Positions 8,958 to 17,591 of a stretch of 64,000 nucleotides of DNA are shown in pieces. Every line of letters begins with the position of its first letter. The first letter of the stretch is position 1. This stretch comes from Pseudomonas zanjanensis (lineage in GTDB: Bacteria; Pseudomonadota; Gammaproteobacteria; Pseudomonadales; Pseudomonadaceae), in contig NZ_JABWRB020000001.1 of the NCBI RefSeq assembly GCF_014268745.2, positions 1,612,001 through 1,676,000 on the forward strand, read 5' to 3'. The notes under the pieces were generated by a model. It ran no database searches. It was not told where the DNA came from and saw only the letters and a list, made by a program, of their open reading frames with translations. A program made the translations under genes and the position numbers.

Positions 8958-10172
8958 TCACGCCAGATGAGCCGAGCCCACCGTCGACTCCAGAAAACGA
9001 AAAGCCGTCTGCTTCGAAACCTGGGTCGACTCGAAGAACGCCAGATGACTGCCATTGCGCTCCACATGCAGCAAGGCGTCGCTGATGGACTCGGCAATGT
9101 GCTTGGAGCCACCCAGGTGAGTGGTTTCATCGCAGTCGCCAGCGACGACCAGGGTAGGCACCGTGATCTGTTCCAGCCGCGACTTCAACTCAGTCTTGTT
9201 CAACGCATCGTTGAGTCGCGCATAGCGGTAGAACAGCTCTTCGTTGACGTAGGGATAAAGCGCCGCGTGGGCAATGGAGTCCGGAATGGTCGCCAGGGTG
9301 GCCTGGTCCAGGAATAACGCCTGCAAGTCACTGGCTTCGTTGCGGTCCACGGCGGCCGATTCCATCAGCCATTCGAAGTTCTGCTGGTGGGCGGTGCGCA
9401 GGCTGTCGTCCCCCAGGTTGTAATCGCCGTGCCACAGGCTCAAGGAATTGACCCGATCGGTGTGGGTGGCCGCCGCGCTGAGGGCAATCACCGCGCCACC
9501 GCAAATGCCCATCAGGTGCGCGCTGTCCAGGCCATAGTGGTTCATCACATTGATCAGATCGCCCACCTGGGCGTCAGTGTCCACGGACAACTGGTCGAAC
9601 GAAGTGCATGAACCGAACAGCCCGCGGGTTTCCCAGGTGACCACGAAAAATCTTTCGCTCAGCGCATTGAACCAGTCGCGGCACAGATCGAATGGCATGC
9701 CGCAGGGCAGGGCCAGGACGATGGCCGGGCGGTCTCGCTCGGTGCTGGCATGCACCGACAGCGCCACGTTGTCGCGAGTAATCAGGTGCAGTGTCTCGAC
9801 CTCGGGCACGGCACCGCTGAAATCGAAGTGTCTGACCAGGCGCCCGAAGTCCTTGGCACTGTCGACGTCGTCGAAGTGATCATAGGCAAACTCGAGGGCC
9901 TGGCAGATTTTCTTGCTGATGAACATCTCGAAAGACGACAGTTGCGCCTCGCCGTCATGCACGTACTGCACGGCTTTGACGCCGATCCTGGCGAACGCGG
10001 TGCTAACCGCCCGTTCCGTGGCTCTCACGCTGGAGCAAGCCTGGTCGGGCGCCACGTCACTGCCCTGGGCCAGAAAGCTCAGGCAGATCGGATCGGGCAA
10101 ATGGATGGCAAGGTGCCTAAGCATCCTCACGGTCTCGCACAGGCGCGTCGCTGCGTCGGTGGAAATAGTCAT
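8958..10172 (-). CDS. syrC: SyrC-like aminoacyltransferase (alpha/beta-hydrolase fold)
   Basis: A 404-residue alpha/beta-hydrolase whose nucleophile elbow is GICGG, with Cys224 in place of Ser; Asp346 or Asp348 (GDCDETTH) and His376 (GSHLAFF) complete a plausible triad. In syringomycin biosynthesis SyrC moves the chlorinated threonyl group from the carrier domain of SyrB1 to SyrE. This protein should do the same for the left NRPS. I chose ATG 10172, which has AGGAG 11 nt upstream, over ATG 10217. It is the third gene of the minus-strand operon, 60 bp after the halogenase gene. It ends next to the left REPIN array. The homology call is strong; the receiving NRPS module lies outside the window. 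Confidence 0.92.
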   Translation of the reverse strand: MTISTDAATRLCETVRMLRHLAIHLPDPICLSFLAQGSDVAPDQACSSVRATERAVSTAFARIGVKAVQYVHDGEAQLSSFEMFISKKICQALEFAYDHFDDVDSAKDFGRLVRHFDFSGAVPEVETLHLITRDNVALSVHASTERDRPAIVLALPCGMPFDLCRDWFNALSERFFVVTWETRGLFGSCTSFDQLSVDTDAQVGDLINVMNHYGLDSAHLMGICGGAVIALSAAATHTDRVNSLSLWHGDYNLGDDSLRTAHQQNFEWLMESAAVDRNEASDLQALFLDQATLATIPDSIAHAALYPYVNEELFYRYARLNDALNKTELKSRLEQITVPTLVVAGDCDETTHLGGSKHIAESISDALLHVERNGSHLAFFESTQVSKQTAFRFLESTVGSAHLA

Positions 10173-10232
10173 GGATTGGGGACTCCTGTCAGGCACGTTG
10201 CGCATGCCAACTGTCATGTGGCAGTGAAAAGG

Positions 10233-11168
10233 TCAGACGGCTTCGAATTTCTTGCCTCGGGTAGTGTGGGTGACAAGGCGATTGTATTCAGGTGTCGTGT
10301 CGCCGATGACTTGCACCGCGCCGTATTTTTCAAGGCTGATCCGTCCACCGTATTCCTCGATGTGGTCGGAGTCGGGGTAGATCTTCACGAACGACGGCAC
10401 ATAACGCGAGGCGAAGCCCATGCGCATGTCCTGGGATTCACCGCTGTGGGGGTAGGAGGCGTGCATCAGCGTCGACCAGAAAATGATGAATTGGCCGGCC
10501 TTCATCTGCATGGGCACGGCGGAGGCTTCGTCGGGCTTCCAGTTCTCGTCGATCTGCAGCTGGCGATAGTCATAGCCGAAGAAACCGCGCCGCACGCCGT
10601 CCTTGACCACCGAGCTGTTGTTGGCATCGGGGTCGTAGGCCATGCGCTTGGTTTCGTCGTAGTTCATGCTGTTCTGGGTGCCGGGGATGAATTGCAGGCA
10701 ACCGTTGGCGATGTTGGCGTCGGTGAAGGCGGTCCAGACGGTGATGGTGCCGCCGAAGTCTTCGTTTTCCGGCCAAAGGATCTGCGGCTTGCCCGAGGCG
10801 TTGGCGAAGGTGTCGGCCTGGTGCCAGTCGGTGCCTTCGTCGCCAGGGTATTTCGGGAAAAACTCGGTGCGCCAGCACAGTACGTCCGGGCCGAGGATAC
10901 TTTCGACGCGGTCGCAGATTTGCGGACGGCAGATGTGGCTGGCGAGGAATTCGTCGTCCAGGTGGCGATCGTAATTGGCGATGTTGGTGCCGCCGGAGAT
11001 CGCATCCAGATCCTGGTAGGCCGCGGCACTGCGGTCGAGCAAACGCAGGCGGGTGCGCTTCCAGGTCTCTTTCATTTCTTCTGGCGAATAGGCGTCGAAT
11101 GGTCCGATGAAACCGTTCTTTTCAAACGCCGCTCGTTCTTCCGGGGTCAAGGCGAATTTTTTGCTCAT
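10233..11168 (-). CDS. syrB2: SyrB2-like non-haem Fe(II)/2-oxoglutarate halogenase
   Basis: A 311-residue protein nearly co-linear with SyrB2 (310 residues) of P. syringae. The iron site is His116-Gln-Ala118 and His236; alanine replaces the Asp/Glu of hydroxylases and leaves room for chloride. Arg255 is the expected 2-oxoglutarate ligand. SyrB2 chlorinates the gamma-methyl of L-Thr tethered to SyrB1, giving 4-chloro-Thr. Relative to SyrB2 as I recall it there is one extra Ser (NNSSV, ~185), which explains the shift of His235 to 236. Start ATG 11168 has AAGGAAAA upstream; the in-frame ATG at 11189 would only add seven residues. The gene starts 17 bp after the syrB1 stop, so they are one operon. 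Confidence 0.96.
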   Translation of the reverse strand: MSKKFALTPEERAAFEKNGFIGPFDAYSPEEMKETWKRTRLRLLDRSAAAYQDLDAISGGTNIANYDRHLDDEFLASHICRPQICDRVESILGPDVLCWRTEFFPKYPGDEGTDWHQADTFANASGKPQILWPENEDFGGTITVWTAFTDANIANGCLQFIPGTQNSMNYDETKRMAYDPDANNSSVVKDGVRRGFFGYDYRQLQIDENWKPDEASAVPMQMKAGQFIIFWSTLMHASYPHSGESQDMRMGFASRYVPSFVKIYPDSDHIEEYGGRISLEKYGAVQVIGDTTPEYNRLVTHTTRGKKFEAV

Positions 11169-11185
11169 GGGCTTTTCCTTTTCGA

Positions 11186-13033
11186 TCAATGGGCTTGAAC
11201 AAGGGAACGCTGGATACAGCCGGCCAACACTTTGGCGGTGGCGCCATCGGCCAGCACACCTGGGTCGAGGTTGACCCGGTAATGGGCCTTGAGCGTGCTC
11301 AACGAGCGGATCAGGGCCAGGGAGGTGCCGCCGAAATCGAAGAAGTCATCGTTCAGGCCGATGTTCTTCAGGCCGATGTCGTCCGACCAGACCTTGAGCA
11401 CGAACTGCTCTTGTTCAGTGAGGTTCGGCTCGCTGGCGTGGAGCTCGGTCGATGGGATCGAGTCGGGCGAGGGCAGGCGGCTCTTGTCGATCTTGCCGTG
11501 GTCGGTGACCGGCAATGCCGCCAGTGGGATGTAGGCCGAAGGGCGCATGTAGTCCGGCAGGCTCGCGGCCACCTGTGCGGCCACTTCGCTGCGGACCTGT
11601 TCGGTCCAGGCCGTCACGCCATGGGTCGGTACCACATAGGTCACCAGGCGCCAGTCGCCATCGCCGTAATCGTGACCGGCCACATGGGCAGCGGCTACGG
11701 CGGCGCTGGCTTGCAGGCACGCTTCGACTTCGCCCGGCTCGATGCGGAATCCGCGAATTTTAAGTTGTTCGTCGCAACGACCGGCGTAGCGGTATTCGCC
11801 ATCGTCGCCCAGCACCAGCAGGTCGCCTGTGCGATAGGCAGGGCTTGAGGTACCTGGCAACTGGACGAAGCGCGCTGCGTTCAGGGCGGGACGATTCAGG
11901 TAGCCCAGCGCTACACCGGCACCTTCAATGTACAGCTCACCGGCATTGCCTTGAGGCACCGGCTGTTGATCGGCGTCGAGCAGGTGCAGGCGCCAGCCAT
12001 CCAATGGTGCACCGATGGACACCATGGCGGCGCTTTCCAGGTCCTGGCCGAGCACCCGTTTGAAGGTGGTGTGGACGGTGGCTTCGGTGATGCCGTACAT
12101 GTTGATCAAGGCTGGCGTCTGGTCGCCATGGCGTTCGACCCACGGTCGCAGCACCGTGGCGGGCAGCGCCTCGCCGCCGAACACCACATAACGCAGGGCC
12201 AATGGCGCACTGGCAGAACGGTCCGCTTCATCCAGGCCACGGAACGCCGATGGCGTCTGGCTCAGCACGGTGACGCCCTGGTCGGCCAGCCATTGACGCG
12301 TGCCACTTGGCGAGCGCGACACATCGTAGGGCACCACGGCAACGTGGCCACCGTGGGCGAGGGCGCCCCAGATTTCCCATACCGAAAAGTCGAAACCGAT
12401 GGAGTGGAACATCGACCAGACGTCGTTTTCGGTGAAGGCGAACGAGCGTTGGGTGCTTTCCAGCAGGCGACTGACGTTACCGTGCGCCACCAATACGCCC
12501 TTGGGCTCACCGGTGGAGCCGGAGGTGTAGATGACGTAGGCCGCGGCCTCGTCGGGGTTGCGCTGGTCGTCGGCGGGCAGCGGTTGCAGGGCCGGGCCGG
12601 CCAGCAGCTCGGCCAGGGACAGGACGCGCACGGACGCGCTTTGCGGCAGGTCGGCGAGTTCCCCGATCATCAGGCCCAGGCCGCTGTCGCGCACGATGTG
12701 TTCGACCCGCTTGCCCGGGTATTGCGGATCGACCGGGACGTAGGCGCCGCCGGCCTTGAGAATGCCCAGCAGGCTGATGACCAGGTCGACGCCACGTGGC
12801 AGGCACATCCCCACCAGCATGCCGTCCCGGACGCCTTCCTGGCGAAGCCGGGCCGCCAGTTGCGACGAGACAGTGTCGAGTTGCGCGTAGCTCAATGAGC
12901 GAGAGGCGTCGGACACCGCGGTTCGCTCAGGGAATTCACGGGCCCGGGCGACGAATGTTTCATGCAGGAATGCACCGTGCGTGAGGGGGGCTGGCGCGGG
13001 GTTGACCGATCCGCCAGTGTTCTTAATCGGCAT
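11186..13033 (-). CDS. syrB1: SyrB1-like threonine-activating A-T didomain protein
   Basis: A 615-residue stand-alone loading protein: A domain (~residues 20-535) followed by a T domain (GGTSL near 567). The A-domain pocket reads DFWSVGMVH ([32 protein letters not shown]), a Thr code. It would activate Thr and hold it as a thioester for the halogenase, after which SyrC transfers the chlorinated residue. The ATG at 13033 has AGGAG about 10 nt upstream; the longer open frame to 13315 lacks similarity and crosses the promoter. It is the first gene of the syrB1-syrB2-syrC operon. A syr-syp box lies 150 bp upstream. Confidence 0.94.
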   Translation of the reverse strand: MPIKNTGGSVNPAPAPLTHGAFLHETFVARAREFPERTAVSDASRSLSYAQLDTVSSQLAARLRQEGVRDGMLVGMCLPRGVDLVISLLGILKAGGAYVPVDPQYPGKRVEHIVRDSGLGLMIGELADLPQSASVRVLSLAELLAGPALQPLPADDQRNPDEAAAYVIYTSGSTGEPKGVLVAHGNVSRLLESTQRSFAFTENDVWSMFHSIGFDFSVWEIWGALAHGGHVAVVPYDVSRSPSGTRQWLADQGVTVLSQTPSAFRGLDEADRSASAPLALRYVVFGGEALPATVLRPWVERHGDQTPALINMYGITEATVHTTFKRVLGQDLESAAMVSIGAPLDGWRLHLLDADQQPVPQGNAGELYIEGAGVALGYLNRPALNAARFVQLPGTSSPAYRTGDLLVLGDDGEYRYAGRCDEQLKIRGFRIEPGEVEACLQASAAVAAAHVAGHDYGDGDWRLVTYVVPTHGVTAWTEQVRSEVAAQVAASLPDYMRPSAYIPLAALPVTDHGKIDKSRLPSPDSIPSTELHASEPNLTEQEQFVLKVWSDDIGLKNIGLNDDFFDFGGTSLALIRSLSTLKAHYRVNLDPGVLADGATAKVLAGCIQRSLVQAH

Positions 13034-13182
13034 GACTAACGCTCCTGTTAAATGCCAGGCACACCGTGTTGCGAGTTGCGCAAACCGATGTGCTCGAGAC
13101 GTCACTGCGACCCACGGCATCGTTTGCGGTACCTGTGCATTTCGCAGCTCGCGCATTTCAGCACCGACTTTGTGTCGGCGTC

Positions 13183-13202
13183 TGTCGCGGGAAATGGGGA
13201 CA
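13183..13202. promoter_or_regulatory. syr-syp box upstream of syrB1
   Basis: TGTCGCGGGAAATGGGGACA matches TGTC-N3-N6-N3-GACA exactly in both outer arms. It lies 150 bp before the syrB1 start. On the minus strand TGC-TGAAAT (13163-13155) follows at a spacing 3 bp longer than in the best promoters, so the -10 assignment is weak. Confidence 0.7.
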
Positions 13203-13330
13203 AGCGAGGCTGGTTTGGGTCGACGTGTGTCGGTGCAATGGCCGGTGGTGGGTACGGGGCGCCACAGATCAAAGTCAAAGGCAGAGCAACAGCAGGATAT
13301 GCACTCAGCATCCAAGTAGCTGTGCTACCG

Positions 13331-14167
13331 CTATCGCGAGCAGGCTCGCTCCCACAATGGGTCGCAGTGAACACAAGCCCCATGAACCCCCAAGATCTCC
13401 TGTGGGAGCGAGCCTGCTCGCGAAGAGGCCGGCCCATCCAGCATCACTGCAAACTGACCCGCCGCTTTCGCGAGCAGGCTCGCTCCCACAATGGGTCTGC
13501 GGTGAACACAAGACCCATGAACCCCCAAGGTCACCTGTGGGAGCGGGCTTGCTCGCGAAGAGGCCGGCCCATCCAGCATCACTGCAAACTGACCCACCGC
13601 CTTCGCGAGCAAGCCCGCTCCCACAATGGGTCTGCGGTGAACACAAGATTCATGAACCCCCAAGATCTCCTGTGGGAGCGAGCCTGCTCGCGATGAGGTC
13701 GGCCCATCCAGCATCACTGCAAACTGACCCACCGCCTTCGCGAGCAGGCTCGCTCCCACAATGGGTCTGCGGTGAACACAAGACCCATGAACCCCCAAGA
13801 TCTCCTGTGGGAGCGAGCCTGCTCGCGAAGAGGCCGGCCCATCCAACATCACTGCAAACTGGCCCGCCGCTTTCGCGAGCAAGCCCGCTCCCACAATGGA
13901 TCTGCGGTGAACACAAGCCCCATGAACCCCCAAGATCTCCTGTGGGAGCGAGCCTGCTCGCGAAGAGGCCGGCCCATCCAACATCACTGCAAACTGGCCC
14001 GCCGCTTTCGCGAGCAAGCCCGCTCCCACAATGGATCTGCGGTGAACACAAGACCCATGAACCCCCAAGATCTCCTGTGGGAGCGAGCCTGCTCGCGATG
14101 AGGTCGGCCCATCCAGCATCACTGCAAACTGACCCCCGCCGCTATCGCGAGCAAGCTTGCTCCCACA
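13331..14167. repeat. Tandem REPIN array with exact 135-bp period
   Basis: TGTGGGAGC recurs at 13401, 13536, 13671, 13806, 13941 and 14076, always 135 bp apart; a partial unit precedes the first. Each unit holds a REP, the spacer GGCCGGCCCATCCARCATCA, an inverted REP and a linker containing CATGAACCCCCAAG. The spacer and linker differ from those of the array at 8254-8883, but period and REP arms are the same. The array lies between syrB1 and syrP, which diverge from it. Long open frames here on both strands are repeat artefacts. Confidence 0.92.
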
Positions 14168-14289
14168 GATCTGATGGGTGTACGACCGGGAGAGCCAGGT
14201 CGGCTATCAGGCCGCCTCGCTTTGGCTTTTGATCTTGATCTGGTGACGCCCCGTTAACCACGCTGGCTGAACGAAGCTGTTGCAACCTC

Positions 14290-14309
14290 TGTCCCGGTTT
14301 GCGGTGCCA
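14290..14309 (+). promoter_or_regulatory. Degenerate syr-syp box upstream of syrP
   Basis: TGTCCCGGTTTGCGGTGCCA matches the syr-syp box with one mismatch in the right outer arm (GCCA for GACA). TGT-TTTTAT at 14328-14336 could be an extended -10. The box is 102 bp before the syrP start; the rest of the gap from 14168 shows no other feature. Confidence 0.6.
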
Positions 14310-14410
14310 GACATCCCCCCCGATCAATGTTTTTATCCTTGCCCGATGGTGGGTCGCATTGGTCCGGCCCTGCGACGTGGATCCGACGATCCGTGGTTCA
14401 GGAGTTATTG

Positions 14411-15472
14411 ATGAGTCTTCAAACTGACGCTTCGCCCGTCATGCCCGCTGACGGGATCGCGGATTCGCTTGCCTGGCCAGGTCCTGGAACTGGCGAATCG
14501 ATCAGGCTGTCATTGCTCGCCGACGGTTTGAGTTTGCCGGTGGTGATCGAGCCGGTTGAACCGGCGTTGAATCCTTCGCTGTGGGCCAGCACCCATCGCG
14601 AAGCCATCGAGGCGTTGCTGTGTCGCCATGGTGCGGTGCTGTTTCGCGGTTTCGATCTCGGCTCGGTGCCAGCCTTCGAGGCGTTCGCTGAAGCCTTGTC
14701 GCCCGGGCTGCATGGCAGCTACGGCGACCTGCCGAAGAAAGAGGGCGGACGCAACGTCTACCGCTCCACGCCGTATCCCGAACGCGAAATGATCCTGTAT
14801 CACAACGAGAGCTCACACCTGCAAGGCTGGCCGCGCAAGCAGTGGTTCTATTGCGAACAGCCATCACGGGTTGGCGGCGCGACGCCGCTGGCTGACATCC
14901 GCCAAGTCCTGCAATGCCTGCCGCCGCAGGTGGTCGCCCGGTTCGAACAAAAAGGCCTGAGCTACAGCCGCACCTTCACCGCCGGTGTCGAGCCGAGCTG
15001 GGCGTCGTTCTTCGGCACCACCGAGCGCGCCGTCGTCGAACAGCGTTGCCGGGAAGAGGGCACCGAGTTCGAATGGCTCGACGACGAAACCCTGCAAGTG
15101 CGCACCCTTTGTCCGGCGGTTATCCAGCATCCGGTAACCGGGGAGCGGGCTTTTTTCAACCAGGTACAGCTGCACCATCCGTTTTGTCTCGGCGAGGAAA
15201 TGCGCGAAGACCTGCTCGATATGTTCGGCGCCGATCGTCTGCCGCGCATGGTCAGTTACGGCGATGGAACGCCGATAGAAGACGACGTCATGGCGTTGCT
15301 CGGCGAGGCCTATGAGGCCTGTGCGGTCAGGTTCGCCTGGCGCAAGGGCGATGTGGTGATGCTCGACAACATGTTGGTCGCCCACGCTCGCGACCCTTAC
15401 GAGGAGCCACGCCTCATCGTTGTGGCGATGGGCGAAATGATCGCCCAGGGCGACGTATGGCGACCGGCGTGA
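14411..15472 (+). CDS. syrP: SyrP-like TauD-family aspartate beta-hydroxylase
   Basis: A 353-residue Fe(II)/2-oxoglutarate oxygenase of the TauD/TfdA group. Metal ligands are His131-Asn-Glu133 (LYHNESSHL) and His325 (LVAHARD), with the family signature GGATPLAD following the first pair. SyrP of P. syringae hydroxylates Asp held on a late SyrE carrier domain to give 3-hydroxy-Asp. The same role is likely here, for the left NRPS, although the gene sits on the other side of the halogenase operon. I chose ATG 14411, with CAGGAG just upstream, over ATG 14327, which would add 28 unrelated residues. The exporter gene follows after 34 bp in the same direction. Confidence 0.9.
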   Translation: MSLQTDASPVMPADGIADSLAWPGPGTGESIRLSLLADGLSLPVVIEPVEPALNPSLWASTHREAIEALLCRHGAVLFRGFDLGSVPAFEAFAEALSPGLHGSYGDLPKKEGGRNVYRSTPYPEREMILYHNESSHLQGWPRKQWFYCEQPSRVGGATPLADIRQVLQCLPPQVVARFEQKGLSYSRTFTAGVEPSWASFFGTTERAVVEQRCREEGTEFEWLDDETLQVRTLCPAVIQHPVTGERAFFNQVQLHHPFCLGEEMREDLLDMFGADRLPRMVSYGDGTPIEDDVMALLGEAYEACAVRFAWRKGDVVMLDNMLVAHARDPYEEPRLIVVAMGEMIAQGDVWRPA

Positions 15473-15506
15473 GCCCTTTCGTGACTCCATTCGAGGATAG
15501 CAACCC

Positions 15507-17216
15507 ATGAAAAACGAGCAGAACGCGAAGAAAGAGAAGAAGCCAAAACCGGGCTCGGTCATGCGCCTGTTGTGGCGTAACCATCCCTGGCTGACGCTCT
15601 TTACGTTGATCTGCGGTGTCATCAGCGGGGTGGCGTCAATCGCGGTGGTGAGCGTGATCAACGAGGCTATCCACAATGACGGCTCTCGCCTGCAGGCGCT
15701 GTACTGGTTCATCGGGCTCAGTGCCACGGCGCTGATATTGCGCAATGGCGCAGCGTTGTTCCCGGCCTACGCCAGCATGCGAATCATGACGCGCTTGCGC
15801 ATTGCGCTGTGTCGCAAGATTCTCGCCACGCCGCTGGAAGAAGTGGACCGGCGCGGCCCGCCCAATGTGCTGACGATGTTGACCAACGACATCCCGCAAT
15901 TGAATACGACGCTGATCATCATGCCCACGATCCTGGTGGAGACGACGGTCTTTCTGTTCGGCATCGGCTACCTGGCCTACCTGTCGTGGGTCGTGCTGGC
16001 CTTGACGGTTTCACTGATGATCCTGGGGGTGGGGCTGTATCTGTTCTTCTTCTCCTGTGGCGTCAGGAACACGTCCCGGGTGCGGGATGAATACACCGCG
16101 TTCAATGAATACACCCACGCCCTGGTGTTCGGCCTCAAGGAACTCAAGCTCAATGGCGTGCGGCGCCGCTGGTTCGGGCGCTCGGCCATCGAGGCGTCTT
16201 CCACCCGTGTGGCGCGCTACAACTTCGTTGAGCGCCTTTGGTACACCGCCGCCGACAACGTCGGGCAATTCACGCTGTCGTTGCTGATCGGTTGCCTGCT
16301 GTTCGCCGCCCCCCTGGTCGGTGCCGTCGATCCGAAAATCATGACCGCCAGCGTCCTGGCCGTGTTGTACATCATGGGCCCGCTGTCGTTGCTGGTCGGG
16401 GCGATGCCCTTGCTGGCGGCGGGCCGGGTGGCTTCTACCCGTCTTGCGGAATTCGGTTTCTCAATCAACGGCCCGCACCCGGAACCCATCGAGACCGACG
16501 CGCCCAAGGTGCATCTGCTGGAGCACAAGAAGCCGTGGAATCGCATCGAACTGAAGGCCGTGCGCATGCACTACCAGGAGTTGCACGCCGAGAGCGGTTT
16601 CTCCCTGGGGCCCATCGACCTGACGGTGCAGGCCGGCGAGTTGATCTACATCGTCGGTGGCAACGGTTGCGGCAAAAGCACCTTGGCCAAACTTCTCTGC
16701 GGGCTCTACATCCCCCAGGAGGGTGAGATCCTGCTCGATGGCAAGCCGGTGACGGATGAAAGTCGCAACGACTATCGCGACCTGTTCTCCGCGGTGTTTT
16801 CCGATTTCCACCTGTTCAACCGCCTCATCGGCCCCGACGAAGAGGACGGCAGCCCGACGCTGGCGCGCAAGTACTTGGAAACCCTGGGGCTGGCCGACAA
16901 GATCAAGATCGAAGGACAGGGGTATTCCACCCTGAAGGCCTTGTCCTATGGCCAGCAAAAACGCCTGGCGCTGGTGTGCGCCTACATGGAGGACCGCTCG
17001 GTCTACGTACTGGACGAGTGGGCCGCGGACCAGGATCCGCCGTTCAAGAAGTTCTTCTACGAGGAGCTGCTGCCCGACCTCAAGCGTCGTGGCAAGACGG
17101 TGCTGATCATTACTCACGACGACCAGTACTTCCAACTGGCGGATCGCATCATCAAGTTGTCGGATGGCCAGATCATTTCCGACATCAACTGCGCCCTGCG
17201 CGACAAGCGAGCCTGA
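15507..17216 (+). CDS. syrD: SyrD-like cyclic peptide ABC exporter (fused membrane and ATPase domains)
   Basis: A 569-residue half-transporter. The N-terminal ~330 residues carry about six hydrophobic segments; the ATPase follows with Walker A GGNGCGKST (384-392), signature LSYGQQKRLAL and Walker B VYVLDEWAADQDP. The layout and the DEWAADQDP sequence are typical of the SyrD/PvdE cyclic-peptide exporter group. SyrD exports syringomycin and affects syringopeptin as well, so this protein may serve both pathways. GAGGAT precedes ATG 15507. It follows syrP by 34 bp and is probably in one transcript with it. The next 246 bp hold only a hairpin before the small ORF at 17463. Confidence 0.93.
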   Translation: MKNEQNAKKEKKPKPGSVMRLLWRNHPWLTLFTLICGVISGVASIAVVSVINEAIHNDGSRLQALYWFIGLSATALILRNGAALFPAYASMRIMTRLRIALCRKILATPLEEVDRRGPPNVLTMLTNDIPQLNTTLIIMPTILVETTVFLFGIGYLAYLSWVVLALTVSLMILGVGLYLFFFSCGVRNTSRVRDEYTAFNEYTHALVFGLKELKLNGVRRRWFGRSAIEASSTRVARYNFVERLWYTAADNVGQFTLSLLIGCLLFAAPLVGAVDPKIMTASVLAVLYIMGPLSLLVGAMPLLAAGRVASTRLAEFGFSINGPHPEPIETDAPKVHLLEHKKPWNRIELKAVRMHYQELHAESGFSLGPIDLTVQAGELIYIVGGNGCGKSTLAKLLCGLYIPQEGEILLDGKPVTDESRNDYRDLFSAVFSDFHLFNRLIGPDEEDGSPTLARKYLETLGLADKIKIEGQGYSTLKALSYGQQKRLALVCAYMEDRSVYVLDEWAADQDPPFKKFFYEELLPDLKRRGKTVLIITHDDQYFQLADRIIKLSDGQIISDINCALRDKRA

Positions 17217-17296
17217 ATGACCCTCCAGGCCCTGTCGTTCGGCTTGCGATGTCGCGACAGCACTGCCGGACCCCTGTGAAAACGCTTGGCATCAAC

Positions 17297-17329
17297 CCAC
17301 CCGGCAGGCGCGTATCCGCCGCCGGGTGG
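17297..17329 (+). terminator. GC-rich hairpin between syrD and the NRPS operon
   Basis: CCACCCGGC (17297-17305) pairs with GCCGGGTGG (17321-17329); an inner GGCG/CGCC (307-310 with 317-320) extends the stem. There is no U tract, so it may be a partial stop, an attenuator or an RNA processing site rather than a classic terminator. Confidence 0.4.
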
Positions 17330-17462
17330 CGACGCCATGCACGAACGTCTGACCGTTCGACCGACCCCATGCCGCGCCGGCTACCTGCGCGGATTGCATC
17401 AACGCCAGGCGTGCCTGTTGCATTCAACCGGGCAGCACTGACAAATCTCTGAGAAGGATCGT

Positions 17463-17591
17463 ATGAAATTTATCTTTGCGCGTGTGGTGGGTGACGTTGT
17501 TGCAACCGGCCGTCCGGCCAAGCGCTGCCATGAGCAGCAACAGGGCCGTCTGCTGTCGGCCAGCGTTCGGGTGTCGGAGGGGCGGGCATGA
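17463..17591 (+). CDS. Small ORF (42 aa), ATGA-coupled to the large NRPS; unknown function
   Basis: An ATG at 17463 follows GAGAAGGAT at about 8 nt, a better ribosome site than most in this window. The frame runs 42 codons and its TGA at 17589 overlaps the NRPS start at 17588 (ATGA). The peptide begins MKFIFARVVGDVV and ends basic and polar; I recognise no domain and there is no clear signal peptide. It could be a translated leader that sets NRPS translation by coupling. It could also be a chance frame, because the NRPS has its own purine-rich GGAGGGG ~6 nt before its start. Confidence 0.45.
   Translation: MKFIFARVVGDVVATGRPAKRCHEQQQGRLLSASVRVSEGRA

Noticed and set aside
13034..13315. Longer N-terminus for the SyrB1-like protein.
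   Set aside because: The extension crosses the syr-syp box and has no family similarity; ATG 13033 has a proper ribosome site.
13066..14232. Open frames of up to 388 codons across the right repeat array.
   Set aside because: The 135-bp period is divisible by three, so any frame open in one unit stays open in all; the translations simply repeat and lack starts with ribosome sites.
17221..17270. A syr-syp box directly before the nine-module NRPS.
   Set aside because: TGTCGTTCGGCTTGCGATGT and TGTCGCGACA are present, but neither has a GACA arm at the right distance.
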